Positions 9,142 through 17,568 of a DNA stretch of 64,000 nt are shown here, piece by piece. Position 1 is the first letter of the stretch. Every line of letters starts with the position of its first letter. The translations under genes were made by a program, and so were the position numbers. The notes below the pieces were generated by a model. The model was not told where the DNA came from, made no database searches, and was given only the letters and a program-made list of their open reading frames with translations. This stretch comes from Coleofasciculus sp937127375. GTDB taxonomy: Bacteria > Cyanobacteriota > Cyanobacteriia > Cyanobacteriales > Coleofasciculaceae. The stretch lies in assembly GCA_040218875.1 (NCBI GenBank), contig JAVJQP010000058.1; one strand, given 5' to 3'.

Positions 9142-9204
9142 CTGTCGGACTATGTGCGGGTGTATGCGAATTGTCCCGTGTTGTTAGCTCGGACACCGGA
9201 TTAA
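9142..9204 (+). pseudogene. Duplicated 3' end of the universal stress protein gene
   Basis: 63 bases that repeat the last 21 codons, including the stop, of the gene ending at 9092. They translate to the same peptide except one Thr to Ala change before RTPD, with a TAA instead of TGA stop. Most nucleotide differences are synonymous (CTA/TTG, CGT/CGG), so this copy has the signature of a diverged paralogous coding end, not a fresh duplication. It has no start and is not a gene by itself. Confidence 0.85.
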
Positions 9205-9237
9205 CCTGAATTTCCTATAGGGGCGCAAATGTAATAT

Positions 9238-9262
9238 CCCCGACTTCTTGAAGAAGTCGGGG
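9238..9262. terminator. Perfect CCCCGACTTCTT palindrome
   Basis: CCCCGACTTCTT, a single G, then AAGAAGTCGGGG: a 12-bp perfect hairpin between the stress-protein gene and the converging psbM. Related copies follow genes at 51432-51464 and 61446-61478. It is both a dispersed repeat and a probable transcription stop. Confidence 0.6.
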
Positions 9263-9292
9263 AGCTGATGGGCGGAGGTTAGACAGCCAATG

Positions 9293-9409
9293 CTAAGAAT
9301 TTTTATTGCTTTCTCGGCTAGCTGTCTGGATATACAGAATCAACAAAAAAACTGTGGGAACCAGCACAAACATAAGACTGGCAACGAACCCTAACTCATT
9401 AACTTGCAT
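9293..9409 (-). CDS. psbM: Photosystem II reaction centre protein M
   Basis: A 38-codon gene with one membrane helix. The translation starts MQVNELGFVASLMFVLVP and continues TVFLLILYIQTAS, ending in a short polar tail. This is the PsbM pattern (M-x-V-N-x-L-G, FVLVPxVFLxILYxQT), and cyanobacterial PsbM proteins are usually 34-40 residues. PsbM sits at the photosystem II dimer interface in the thylakoid membrane. GAGG lies 11 bases upstream of the ATG. It stands downstream of the ferredoxin gene on the same strand, but separated by about 330 bases, so it probably has its own promoter. Confidence 0.93.
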   Translation of the reverse strand: MQVNELGFVASLMFVLVPTVFLLILYIQTASRESNKNS

Positions 9410-9737
9410 TGAAATAGTGCCTCTACAATTGGTTTTGAACCGCTCTTCTTAGAATATCATTGGCTTCTGCCAATCGTGTAGCTTGAGTGCAAATATTGAT
9501 CAGCTACATCACTTCGGGCTGGCTGCACAACTCCAAAACCATTAGCTATCAATGTTTTGAGTGGCATTGACATTGGTTTATCTTCAAGCACATAAGATTT
9601 AACCCATCCAAACCCTTGCACCGCGATCGCGTGAAAATGTACTGTAGCTTCCCCAGCTCCCAGACGTAGCATGCTACGTCTCTACACGGCTCCCCCAGCT
9701 CCCCCAGCCCCCCCAGCTTCCCCTGCTCCTCGCCGCT
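9410..9737. other. Intergenic region between ferredoxin gene and psbM
   Basis: This stretch holds the palindrome AGACGTAGCATGCTACGTCT at 9662-9681 (a related copy is at 57669) and a short C-rich tract (CTCCCCCAGC units) at about 9688-9730. A 71-codon open frame on the minus strand (9457-9672) starts inside the palindrome and resembles nothing I know. I do not call it a gene. Confidence 0.5.
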
Positions 9738-10034
9738 TCAGGGCTTAGTTTTCACGCTGACTGGTCCATTGACCAAGGCTTGGCAGGCTAATCGGTAACT
9801 CTCCGGTTTTTTCTTGAGTTTACGCTGTTCTACGTCAGTTCGAGGTGAGAGATTTTCTATCCCTTCGACAACCTCGACAATGCAGGTGCCACATTGACCA
9901 TAGCCTCCACAGTTCATCAATTTTCCTTTCAAGGTATACAGGTCAATCTTGTTTTGCAGGGCTTTTTCCCGTAAGTTCGCCCCATCTGCTGCAATGACTT
10001 CCTGGTCTTCCTTGACAAATTTGATATTAGCCAT
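9738..10034 (-). CDS. Plant-type [2Fe-2S] ferredoxin
   Basis: A 98-residue soluble electron carrier. The cluster ligands are Cys42, Cys48, Cys51 and Cys84 (CGGYGQCGTC and ACQA). The spacing of the first two Cys (five residues between) differs from photosynthetic PetF (CxxxxCxxC) by one extra residue, placing it in the divergent cyanobacterial ferredoxin subgroup. The basic stretch RKLKKKP (about 71-77) is also unlike acidic PetF. The electron partner is unknown. It stands on the same strand as psbM and is preceded by the cryptochrome gene 235 bases away. Confidence 0.88.
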   Translation of the reverse strand: MANIKFVKEDQEVIAADGANLREKALQNKIDLYTLKGKLMNCGGYGQCGTCIVEVVEGIENLSPRTDVEQRKLKKKPESYRLACQALVNGPVSVKTKP

Positions 10035-10191
10035 CTAGTTCTCCGCTACGTCACTCCTGATATATCCTAGAAGAATTTGCACTCAGGATACTTAATCCTC
10101 TGATTCAATCGACTTGACCTTCTTCTAGGCTAGCGAATTATAAAGACAGTCGTGGGGTCTCTGACTTTTCACGGCATATCGTTTTGATTGT

Positions 10192-10252
10192 GTAGGGGCG
10201 GGTTTTACCGATAACGCTCCGGCTCAAACCACTAACCTAACTAAACCCGCCC
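10192..10252. repeat. GTAGGGGCGGGTTT ... AAACCCGCCCT element
   Basis: A 61-base imperfect palindromic element with arms GTAGGGGCGGGTTTTAC and CTAAACCCGCCCT around a variable centre. Same family as at 5624, 21393, 35456, 35531, 54982, 57442 and the array at 59818. Confidence 0.75.
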
Positions 10253-10269
10253 TGACTTGCGCCGAAATG

Positions 10270-11736
10270 TTATCGACGGTTCAATGCGGCGTTGTAAACT
10301 TTTTCGTTTGCTTTCACCGACTGGATTAAGTCTACAACCGGATGGGGATAATCTACGCCAAGTCTCACCCCAAACTGTTTTTGCTCGGCTGGGGTTAATG
10401 TCCAAGGTTGGTGTACTTTAGTGGCGGGTAATGAATCCAGTTCGGGTAGCCAATGTTTGACATAGTAACCTTGGGGATCATAATCTTTCGACTGTTTTTG
10501 AATATTGAAATAACGAAACCCACGAGCATCATTTCCCACTCCCGCCGTATAATTCCAGTTCCCCCAATTGCTACAAACATCATAGTCAATTAACACCGAT
10601 TCAAACCACTCCGCGCCGATTTGCCAGTTAATTCCTAAGTTTTTGGTGAGAAAACTAGCAACATTTTGTCGTCCCCGATTGGACATAAATCCAGTGGCGG
10701 CAAGTTCCCGCATGTTGGCGTCAACTAAGGGAAATCCTGTTTTTCCTTGCTGCCAAAGGGTAAAGCGATCCCAGTCTTCTTTCCAGGGAATGGGGATACC
10801 CTGTAACCCAGATTGGCGAAAGATTCGGTTCCCATGCTTAGCACAAATAAATCGGAAAAAGTCGCGCCAAATTAACTCAAACACTAACCAGTAGGTTGAA
10901 TCATTTTTGACTCGTTCCTGTTCGTATTGCTGAACCTGTTCATAAATAAAACGCGGCGATAAACACCCCAAGGCTAGCCAGGGAGAAAATTTAGAGGAGT
11001 AATTTGTCCCCAACATGCCATTGCGGGTTTGTTTGTAAATTTTGAGACAGTCTTTTTGCCAGAAATAGTCTTCGAGTCTGGCTAATCCGGCGGTTTCTCC
11101 CCCTTTGAATTGTAATACTGCTCGTTCGTCAAATATAGGCGGTTCTAGTCCAAATTCAGCGAGTTGGGGCAATTCACCAACTTCTACAGAGGGGAGAGAT
11201 GGTAAACGTTTTGGAGTGGGAAAGGGGGGATAAATTGTGGATTTTTTCTCGACTTGCTTACGAAAATTGGTAAAAAGTTCGGGAATTTTTGAAAGACTAA
11301 AGGGTAAATCGTCGGGATGGTAGAGGGTGCTTCCCCAGAACGTTTGTACGGTTATGTTAATCTCAGATAATGCTTTTTTGAGTGCAGATTCTACCGCCAC
11401 TTCTTCAGAGGTAACTTCCTGGTGAAAGTAAACCGTCATGATATCAAGTTCTTTTGCCAATGTGGGAATGACGTTCTCCGGTAAACCCCGACGCACCAGC
11501 AAATCACTGCCACGCGATCGCAAACCCTCTCGCAAATCGGCTACACTTTCCAGTAGGAATTTAGCGCGGAATGCCCCAGTTTTGGGGAATCCAAAGGATG
11601 TCGTCTGGAATAGGCGATCGTCAAAGCAGTAGCAGGGAATCACCTGCGCCGTTGTCTGTAGCGCCTGGTGTAGGGGTTCGTGATCGTGCAGGCGCAAGTC
11701 ATTGCGATACCAGAGGAGAATTCGTTGTTCATTCAC
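10270..11736 (-). CDS. cry: DASH-type cryptochrome
   Basis: A 488-residue blue-light flavoprotein of the photolyase/cryptochrome superfamily. The N-terminal alpha/beta domain starts LLWYRNDLRLHDHEPL. The C-terminal FAD domain has GTNYSSKFSPWLALGCLSPR (about 242-261) and LIWRDFFRFICAKHGNRIF, the DASH signature, then the conserved RQNVASFL and WGNWNYTAGVGNDARGFRYF. DASH proteins bind FAD and an antenna pterin and repair cyclobutane dimers mainly in single-stranded DNA. The start is supported by AAGGAGG upstream of the ATG. The length fits the family. Confidence 0.94.
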   Translation of the reverse strand: MNEQRILLWYRNDLRLHDHEPLHQALQTTAQVIPCYCFDDRLFQTTSFGFPKTGAFRAKFLLESVADLREGLRSRGSDLLVRRGLPENVIPTLAKELDIMTVYFHQEVTSEEVAVESALKKALSEINITVQTFWGSTLYHPDDLPFSLSKIPELFTNFRKQVEKKSTIYPPFPTPKRLPSLPSVEVGELPQLAEFGLEPPIFDERAVLQFKGGETAGLARLEDYFWQKDCLKIYKQTRNGMLGTNYSSKFSPWLALGCLSPRFIYEQVQQYEQERVKNDSTYWLVFELIWRDFFRFICAKHGNRIFRQSGLQGIPIPWKEDWDRFTLWQQGKTGFPLVDANMRELAATGFMSNRGRQNVASFLTKNLGINWQIGAEWFESVLIDYDVCSNWGNWNYTAGVGNDARGFRYFNIQKQSKDYDPQGYYVKHWLPELDSLPATKVHQPWTLTPAEQKQFGVRLGVDYPHPVVDLIQSVKANEKVYNAALNRR

Positions 11737-11874
11737 AGAGTAACCTCCTTTTTGCTATGGCGATTAAAATCGCAGCTACACAAACTAAGTCCGCCTACGC
11801 GGACTAAACTATAAGAGAAATGGTATAAGAATAAGTCAATAATCTTTTATCGCCAGCCTAGATTCCCTACAATT

Positions 11875-12741
11875 TCACTCAAGTTTATCCAGCATCCAAC
11901 TCGGACCAATATCCCTTAACTGATAACCACGAGGATAACTTTTCAACTGACTCTCTGTAAAGAAATCTGACCTTCTTCTCGGCACAAGCCAACGCTGCAA
12001 GTATCCCCGCAACTTGAGACTATTTTCTACACCGCTTACTATAAGAGTCGAAGGCTTAGTAAAACCAAACGCCGCCAGCGTTCGCTCATCGAACAAGCTA
12101 TAAATAGCAGGTTTCAGCAGAGGATGACTCAAAGCCGGAAACCAGCTTAGGAATAAATTAATCGTTGATTCTCCCACAGCACGATTACTATCAGAAAACA
12201 CAAAATTTTCTTGTTCGTACTTCTGATTATAGTGGGCAAATTCCTCATAACTTGAGGGGATATCGCGAATCTGCATCCTTTCCCCTACCGCTTGCCAAAA
12301 ATAAAATATTGCTAGCTTTTCCTGTTCACAAAATAACCGCCAACCAAAGCGTTTATTCCAGCGAATCGGCTCATAGATAAAGGTTGAAAGCACATAGAGA
12401 AAATCTTCATTGCTAATCGGATAATGCCCATGAATCGCATTCATCCTCCGAATCGCTTCTGCACCCCGTTCACTTTCGTAACCCCATTGGAGAATCTCGG
12501 CAATCAGTAAACCTGTATCATCGTAGCGCTTTTGGGTGTGGTGATGAAATTCTCCGGTGCGAGTCAGCAGTCGAGAAATACTGGGAACACAGAACGTTTT
12601 CACCATAGCTAATTCCAACGCACGGGTGATATCCCAGGGAAATTCGTAGCCAGCGACAAGGCGACCAATTAAACTATGGTCAGTAATGGGGTTGAGTTGT
12701 TGAATCTGCTGAAGACGTTGGTTGCGATTCCAAATATTCAT
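11875..12741 (-). CDS. MpaB/DUF2236-type oxygenase-like protein
   Basis: A 288-residue protein of the MpaB/Lcp (DUF2236) family of b-type haem oxygenases. RYDDTGLLIAEILQWG (about 72-87) and MNAIHGHYPISNEDFLYVLS (about 99-118) match the family's conserved Arg/Asp and His-containing helices. It lies only 6 bases downstream of fabH, so it is probably translated from the same transcript as plsX and fabH. This suggests a lipid-related substrate, but the family's known substrates (rubber, mycophenolic acid precursor) do not indicate one. No membrane segment or signal peptide is evident. Confidence 0.75.
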   Translation of the reverse strand: MNIWNRNQRLQQIQQLNPITDHSLIGRLVAGYEFPWDITRALELAMVKTFCVPSISRLLTRTGEFHHHTQKRYDDTGLLIAEILQWGYESERGAEAIRRMNAIHGHYPISNEDFLYVLSTFIYEPIRWNKRFGWRLFCEQEKLAIFYFWQAVGERMQIRDIPSSYEEFAHYNQKYEQENFVFSDSNRAVGESTINLFLSWFPALSHPLLKPAIYSLFDERTLAAFGFTKPSTLIVSGVENSLKLRGYLQRWLVPRRRSDFFTESQLKSYPRGYQLRDIGPSWMLDKLE

Positions 12742-12747
12742 AACCCC

Positions 12748-13746
12748 TCATCGCCCCCATTCAAAAATAGCCGCTCCCCAGGTTAATCCTGCACCAAAAC
12801 CGGAACTAGCAATAATATCACCGGGCTGAATTTTTCCCGATCGCACGGCTTCATCTAAAATTAAGGGAATCGACGCCGCCGATGTATTCCCATACTGACT
12901 CAGATTACTCAACACCTTATGGCTAGGAATCTTCAACCGTTGAGCCACCGCATCCAGAATCCGTTGATTGGCTTGGTGCAATAGCAGCCAGTCTATATCC
13001 TCTGCGGTCAGATTCGCCTGAAATAGCGCCTTCTCAATCACTTTTGGCACCTTCTGCACGGCAAATCGATAGACTTCTTTGCCGTTCATGGTGATCGATG
13101 CAAAATTTCCTTGACCGACCTCAATTCCCTTGACAAGTTCCTGGGTTTGTGGTTTATAAGCCAACTGTAAACATTTATTCTGACTCCCATCACTGCGAAT
13201 CTGGAAACCCAACAAGCGATCGCGTGAAGAAGCCTGTAACATCACAGCCCCTGCACCATCCCCAAATAACACACAGGTGCCGCGATCGGACCAATCCAGC
13301 CAGCGCGACAACATATCCGCACCAATTAATAAAATATTTTGATAAACTCCAGTCCGGATAAACTGAGCGGCGGTCACTAAACCAAACACAAAACCCGAAC
13401 AAGCCGCCGTGAGGTCAAACGCAACAGCATTAGATGCGCCGAGTAACGCCTGAATTTGACTCGCCGTACCAAACAGATCATCAGGTGTAGACGTTGCCAG
13501 AATAATGAGCTGTAACGCTTCCGGCTCAACTCCCGCCATCGCGATCGCCCGCTTCGCCGCTTCAGCCGCTAACCCACTTAAACTGGCTTGAGCGTCAGCT
13601 AGACACCGTTGACGAATTCCTGTGCGCGTGGCAATCCACTCATCTGATGTCTCAACTATCTGGCTGAGTTGATGGTTATCCAAAACCACATCGGGTGTCG
13701 CCGAACCACTCCCGGTAATCGCAATTCCTGTGCCTAGTTGATTCAA
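12748..13746 (-). CDS. fabH: Beta-ketoacyl-ACP synthase III
   Basis: A 332-residue condensing enzyme that joins acetyl-CoA to malonyl-ACP to start fatty-acid synthesis. The catalytic triad is visible: Cys116 in DLTAACSGF, His257 in LLHQANQRI and Asn287 in QYGNTSAAS. GFGAGLTWGA near the C-terminus is the usual active-site glycine loop. It follows plsX by 113 bases on the same strand, the classic plsX-fabH order, and is followed within 6 bases by the MpaB-like gene. Confidence 0.96.
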   Translation of the reverse strand: MNQLGTGIAITGSGSATPDVVLDNHQLSQIVETSDEWIATRTGIRQRCLADAQASLSGLAAEAAKRAIAMAGVEPEALQLIILATSTPDDLFGTASQIQALLGASNAVAFDLTAACSGFVFGLVTAAQFIRTGVYQNILLIGADMLSRWLDWSDRGTCVLFGDGAGAVMLQASSRDRLLGFQIRSDGSQNKCLQLAYKPQTQELVKGIEVGQGNFASITMNGKEVYRFAVQKVPKVIEKALFQANLTAEDIDWLLLHQANQRILDAVAQRLKIPSHKVLSNLSQYGNTSAASIPLILDEAVRSGKIQPGDIIASSGFGAGLTWGAAIFEWGR

Positions 13747-13859
13747 AATGATTCTCCATCAAAGAAACTGCCGTTCACTCTCCCCTGCTTAGACTGGCTA
13801 TCCGTCACCAAATGACTGCCTTGTCCACAGTTGTCCAGTATTAGGTAGATAGCACCACC

Positions 13860-14948
13860 CTAACCTGTCGCATCCTCTGATGGCTCATTGGTCACATCTA
13901 ACGGTTCACTACCCATAGTCCTGGTTTTTGCCGATTGTTTCGCCGCTTTGATCTCAGTAGACTGAATACGCTCGAGTACCTGATTATCAATCGCTTCTTT
14001 TGCCAAGCGAATCCCATTAAAAATAGACGGTGCCTGAGAACTACCATGGCTAATAATACAGACTCCATCCACGCCCAAGAGCAACCCACCCCCATGTTCA
14101 GCATGATCGATACGCTGCTTAATCCGCTTCAGATTCGGCTTGAGAATCGCCGTTCCCAGTTGACCATGTAAGCCTTGGGGCAATTCCTCCCGCAGAATTT
14201 GTAAGACGATTTCTCCCACCGCTTCGGCAAACTTGAGTAAGATGTTGCCGACAAAGCCATCACAGACAATCACATCAAACTGACCTGAGAGTACATCTCT
14301 GCCTTCAGCATTACCCAGAAAGGCGACTCTGGGATTCTTCTGTAGCAGTTGATGAGTCCGAATCGCTAAATCATTCCCCTTACAGTCTTCTTCCCCGATA
14401 TTGAGCAATCCGACTTTGGGTTCTGGTATTCCCAGCACATACTGGCTATATACCGTCCCCATCACCGCAAATTGCTCCAGATATTTGGGACGACAATCCA
14501 CATTTGCCCCCACATCTAGAATAATCACTGGCTTTCCAGCTATGAGGGTGGGGAACATAGCGCCAATCGCTGGGCGATCAATGCCCTTGAGCCGTCCCAA
14601 ACGCAGTAATGCGGCTGCCATAGCTGCGCCAGAATGACCCGCCGACACTACAGCTTGTGCCTGCTTGGTTTTAACTAAATCCATCGCCACGTTGATTGAC
14701 GCCTTGGGTTTGCGTTTAATCGCCACCAAGGGTTCCTCTTCCATGGAAACTACGTCTTCCGCCGGGACTATTTCTAGCTGGCGCGGACTGCTGTGTTCTT
14801 TCAGGGACGCTTCAATAGCTTGAGGATCGCCAACCAATATAACCTCTACGCCCAACTCTGCTTGGGCTCGGATAGCTCCAGCCACAATTTCTGAGGGAGC
14901 GTGATCCCCTCCCATCGCGTCGATTGCGATCCGTTCGCGAGATGCCAT
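13860..14948 (-). CDS. plsX: Phosphate acyltransferase PlsX
   Basis: A 362-residue enzyme that converts acyl-ACP to acyl-phosphate, the donor for the first acylation of glycerol-3-phosphate. IAIDAMGGDHAPSEIVAGA at the N-terminus, SAGHSGAAMAAALLRLGRLK and the C-terminal EHGGGLLLGVDGVCIISHGSS are family signatures. The C-terminus carries about 30 extra polar residues. It is the first gene of a plsX-fabH-mpaB series and begins about 90 bases from the divergent region ahead of the carboxypeptidase gene. Confidence 0.96.
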   Translation of the reverse strand: MASRERIAIDAMGGDHAPSEIVAGAIRAQAELGVEVILVGDPQAIEASLKEHSSPRQLEIVPAEDVVSMEEEPLVAIKRKPKASINVAMDLVKTKQAQAVVSAGHSGAAMAAALLRLGRLKGIDRPAIGAMFPTLIAGKPVIILDVGANVDCRPKYLEQFAVMGTVYSQYVLGIPEPKVGLLNIGEEDCKGNDLAIRTHQLLQKNPRVAFLGNAEGRDVLSGQFDVIVCDGFVGNILLKFAEAVGEIVLQILREELPQGLHGQLGTAILKPNLKRIKQRIDHAEHGGGLLLGVDGVCIISHGSSQAPSIFNGIRLAKEAIDNQVLERIQSTEIKAAKQSAKTRTMGSEPLDVTNEPSEDATG

Positions 14949-15201
14949 TGCTCAAAGAGATAGAAACCTTAAAGATTTTAACAGAAGCCGTTACGGAAAA
15001 CCTCTACCAAACCTACCTTCACCTGGAGAACGTTGATTGAGTAATCTTGTTTTAGCTTATTTGGCGAGAAGCCCCACACCCTACACCCTACACCCCACAC
15101 CCCCTCTCAAGAGTGCTGATCTCCCAGAAAAACCCTTGAAGAAACCTTTTCATCGGTGCCATTCACTTCGTACAATAAAGCACCGTGGAGGAGAAACGGT
15201 A

Positions 15202-16521
15202 ATGTTACAACGAATTGGTTCTGGATTGATTGCTTCATCGATAGCCGCGTTATTGGTCAAGATTGTGGGAATGCAGGCTGCCACGTTGGATTTAGATCAG
15301 GTTGAGACTATCCAACCCTTGCCATGGCAAGAAACATCCTTATTTACTCTACCCAAGCCTGACCCGAGCGCCGAAACCACGATTAATCAATATCTCCAAG
15401 ACCTAAGAAACAAGGGTTCACTCGCAGACAATCAAGGAATCTGGATACAATCTGGGCTGAATGTTCTGGCAGAACATCAGGGTAAAATTCCTCGCCCTGC
15501 TGCTTCATTGACCAAGATTGCTACCACATTGGTCGTGTTAAGTCAATGGAAACCCGACCATGAATTTGAAACCCAAGTAGGTGCCACAGGTGATATCCGT
15601 GATGGCGTATTAGAGGGAGATTTGGTAATTAAAGGCGGTGGTGATCCCCTGTTTGTCTGGGAAGAAGCGATCGCACTTGGCAACAGTCTCAACGAGCTTG
15701 GTATTCGCCGCGTCAATGGCAATTTAGTCATTGCGGGCAATTTTTCGATGAACTACGAAGAAAATCCGACGCGATCGGGAGAGCTACTCAAACAAGGATT
15801 AAATGGCAAAACTTGGTCTCGTTCGGTGATTCGTCACCATGGCAGAATGTCTCCGGGAACCCCCAAACCTGAACTGGTGATCAGCGGTCAAGTCAAAACG
15901 GTAAAAATTCCACCTGATAAAACTAGGATACTATTACGTCATCAATCCCTACCCTTGGCGGAAATCCTCCTAGAAATGAATATTTACAGTAACAATGGCA
16001 TGGCTCAAATTTTAGCCGATGCTGTTGGTGGGGCTGATCTGGTTGCCAAAGAAGCCGCCAAGTTAGCCAATGTCCCTCCAGAGGAAATTCAACTGATTAA
16101 TGGATCAGGATTAGGAACAGAAAACCAAATCTCTCCCCGTGCGGCTACAGCTATGCTAATCGCCCTGGAAAAATTATTAACACCCCATAACTTAGGTGTC
16201 ATTGATGTATTCCCCCTAGCCGGGAGGGATAAAAACGGGACAATTTATGCTCGCAATCTGCCAGAGGGAACCGCGATGAAAACCGGAACCCTACGCCAGG
16301 TGAGTGCTTTAGCGGGGGTAATGCCCACACAAGAGCGCGATCGCGTGTGGTTTGCGATTATAAATGGTGGCAATAACGTCTGGGAATTTCGCCAACAGCA
16401 AGACCAACTGTTAAACCAGCTTACCCAAAACTGGGGCAATCAACCCAGTCTCAATCCGAAAACCACTCTCTCCCGTTCCAAACTGGGTGATCCCAAGCGC
16501 AATAAAGTTGTTGCAAATTAA
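15202..16521 (+). CDS. D-alanyl-D-alanine carboxypeptidase/endopeptidase (PBP4 type, S13)
   Basis: A penicillin-binding protein acting on periplasmic peptidoglycan. I choose the ATG at 15202 because GGAGGAG lies 8-14 bases ahead; an in-frame extension to 15037 runs through ACACCCTACACC-type repeats. This gives 439 residues with a signal-peptide-like N-terminus. The three serine-acyltransferase motifs are visible: S102-L-T-K105, S263-N-N and K360-T-G. The length fits cyanobacterial DacB-like proteins, which have a smaller domain insertion than E. coli PBP4. It stands alone between plsX and a HAD gene. Confidence 0.92.
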   Translation: MLQRIGSGLIASSIAALLVKIVGMQAATLDLDQVETIQPLPWQETSLFTLPKPDPSAETTINQYLQDLRNKGSLADNQGIWIQSGLNVLAEHQGKIPRPAASLTKIATTLVVLSQWKPDHEFETQVGATGDIRDGVLEGDLVIKGGGDPLFVWEEAIALGNSLNELGIRRVNGNLVIAGNFSMNYEENPTRSGELLKQGLNGKTWSRSVIRHHGRMSPGTPKPELVISGQVKTVKIPPDKTRILLRHQSLPLAEILLEMNIYSNNGMAQILADAVGGADLVAKEAAKLANVPPEEIQLINGSGLGTENQISPRAATAMLIALEKLLTPHNLGVIDVFPLAGRDKNGTIYARNLPEGTAMKTGTLRQVSALAGVMPTQERDRVWFAIINGGNNVWEFRQQQDQLLNQLTQNWGNQPSLNPKTTLSRSKLGDPKRNKVVAN

Positions 16522-16579
16522 GATCAATGGCACTGAAAATTTGCAGTGTTGGAGCGCCAACACCCTTGATATCCCGTAG

Positions 16580-16596
16580 GGTGGGCATTGCCCACC
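16580..16596. repeat. GGTGGGCATTGCCCACC palindrome
   Basis: Second of four copies. The flanks CTTGATATCCCGTAG and AGCCCTTAA are shared with the copy at 48586, so the whole element is about 40 bases. Confidence 0.8.
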
Positions 16597-16641
16597 AGCC
16601 CTTAAATCAGCTCGATCATTATTCATCATTCAAATAACTTT

Positions 16642-17430
16642 ATGTCAACTGATGCTCCCACTATTCTCGCCCTCGACTTTGATGGCGTCATCTGTGACGG
16701 ACTTCTGGAATACTTCCAAACCGCTTGGCGTACCTACTGCAAAATTTGGCAACCGGAAACCACAACACCCCCACCAGACTTAGCTGATAAATTTTACCGC
16801 TTGCGCCCTGTAATTGAATCCGGGTGGGAAATGCCTGTTTTACTACGAGTGTTACTTTTAGGCGTTTCAGAATCCCAGATTTTGCCAGATTGGTCAACCG
16901 TTTTACACCAATGTATTGACTCCGAAAACCTACAGCCAAGCGACTTAGGTCAACAAGTCGATAAAATTCGCGATGAATGGATTACTAATGATCTAGAAGG
17001 CTGGTTAGCACTGCACCGCTTTTATCCTGGGGTAATTGAGCGCCTACAGAGCATATTAGAAACACCGACGCCCTTCTTTATTGTCACCACTAAAGAAGGG
17101 CGCTTTGCTAAACAGTTATTACAACAACAAGGTATCGAATTATCAAAGGATAGAATTATCGGCAAAGAAATTAAACGTCCCAAACACCAAACTCTACGAG
17201 AACTTATACAAGAATTTACAGATGAATCTGCAAGTCTTTGGTTTGTAGAGGATCGATTAAATACCCTACTATCAGTGGAACAGCAAACAGACTTAGCTCA
17301 GGTGAGACTCTATTTAGCGGATTGGGGCTATAATACAGCAGCGCATCGAGACGAGGTTCGCCATCATCCCAGAATTCAGTTATTGTCTTTGTCTGAGTTT
17401 GCTCAGGATTTCTCCACTTGGTCTAACTAG
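16642..17430 (+). CDS. HAD-superfamily hydrolase
   Basis: A 262-residue phosphatase-like protein. ILALDFDGVICDG at residues 8-20 holds the nucleophile Asp12 and acid/base Asp14. FFIVTTKEGRF is motif II (Thr), IIGKEIKRPKHQ supplies the motif III Lys, and WFVEDRLNTL the motif IV acidic pair. The cap region is a large helical insertion after motif I, as in subclass C1. Substrate unknown. It starts 120 bases after the carboxypeptidase gene and may share its transcript. Confidence 0.85.
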   Translation: MSTDAPTILALDFDGVICDGLLEYFQTAWRTYCKIWQPETTTPPPDLADKFYRLRPVIESGWEMPVLLRVLLLGVSESQILPDWSTVLHQCIDSENLQPSDLGQQVDKIRDEWITNDLEGWLALHRFYPGVIERLQSILETPTPFFIVTTKEGRFAKQLLQQQGIELSKDRIIGKEIKRPKHQTLRELIQEFTDESASLWFVEDRLNTLLSVEQQTDLAQVRLYLADWGYNTAAHRDEVRHHPRIQLLSLSEFAQDFSTWSN

Positions 17431-17568
17431 AGTTCAGATAATGGTTTACTTAAATTGATGTCTTGCACTCTTGGAAAAAAGCTAAAGTTTTGCTTAACAA
17501 CGTCACATCTAGTGCAGCTTCATGTATCATGGACATTAAAAATCGAGCTAATTATGGAGCGATGAGGT

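Noticed and set aside
9457..9672. 71-codon minus-strand frame between the ferredoxin gene and psbM
   Set aside because: Its start lies inside a palindromic repeat, and the product matches nothing I recognise.
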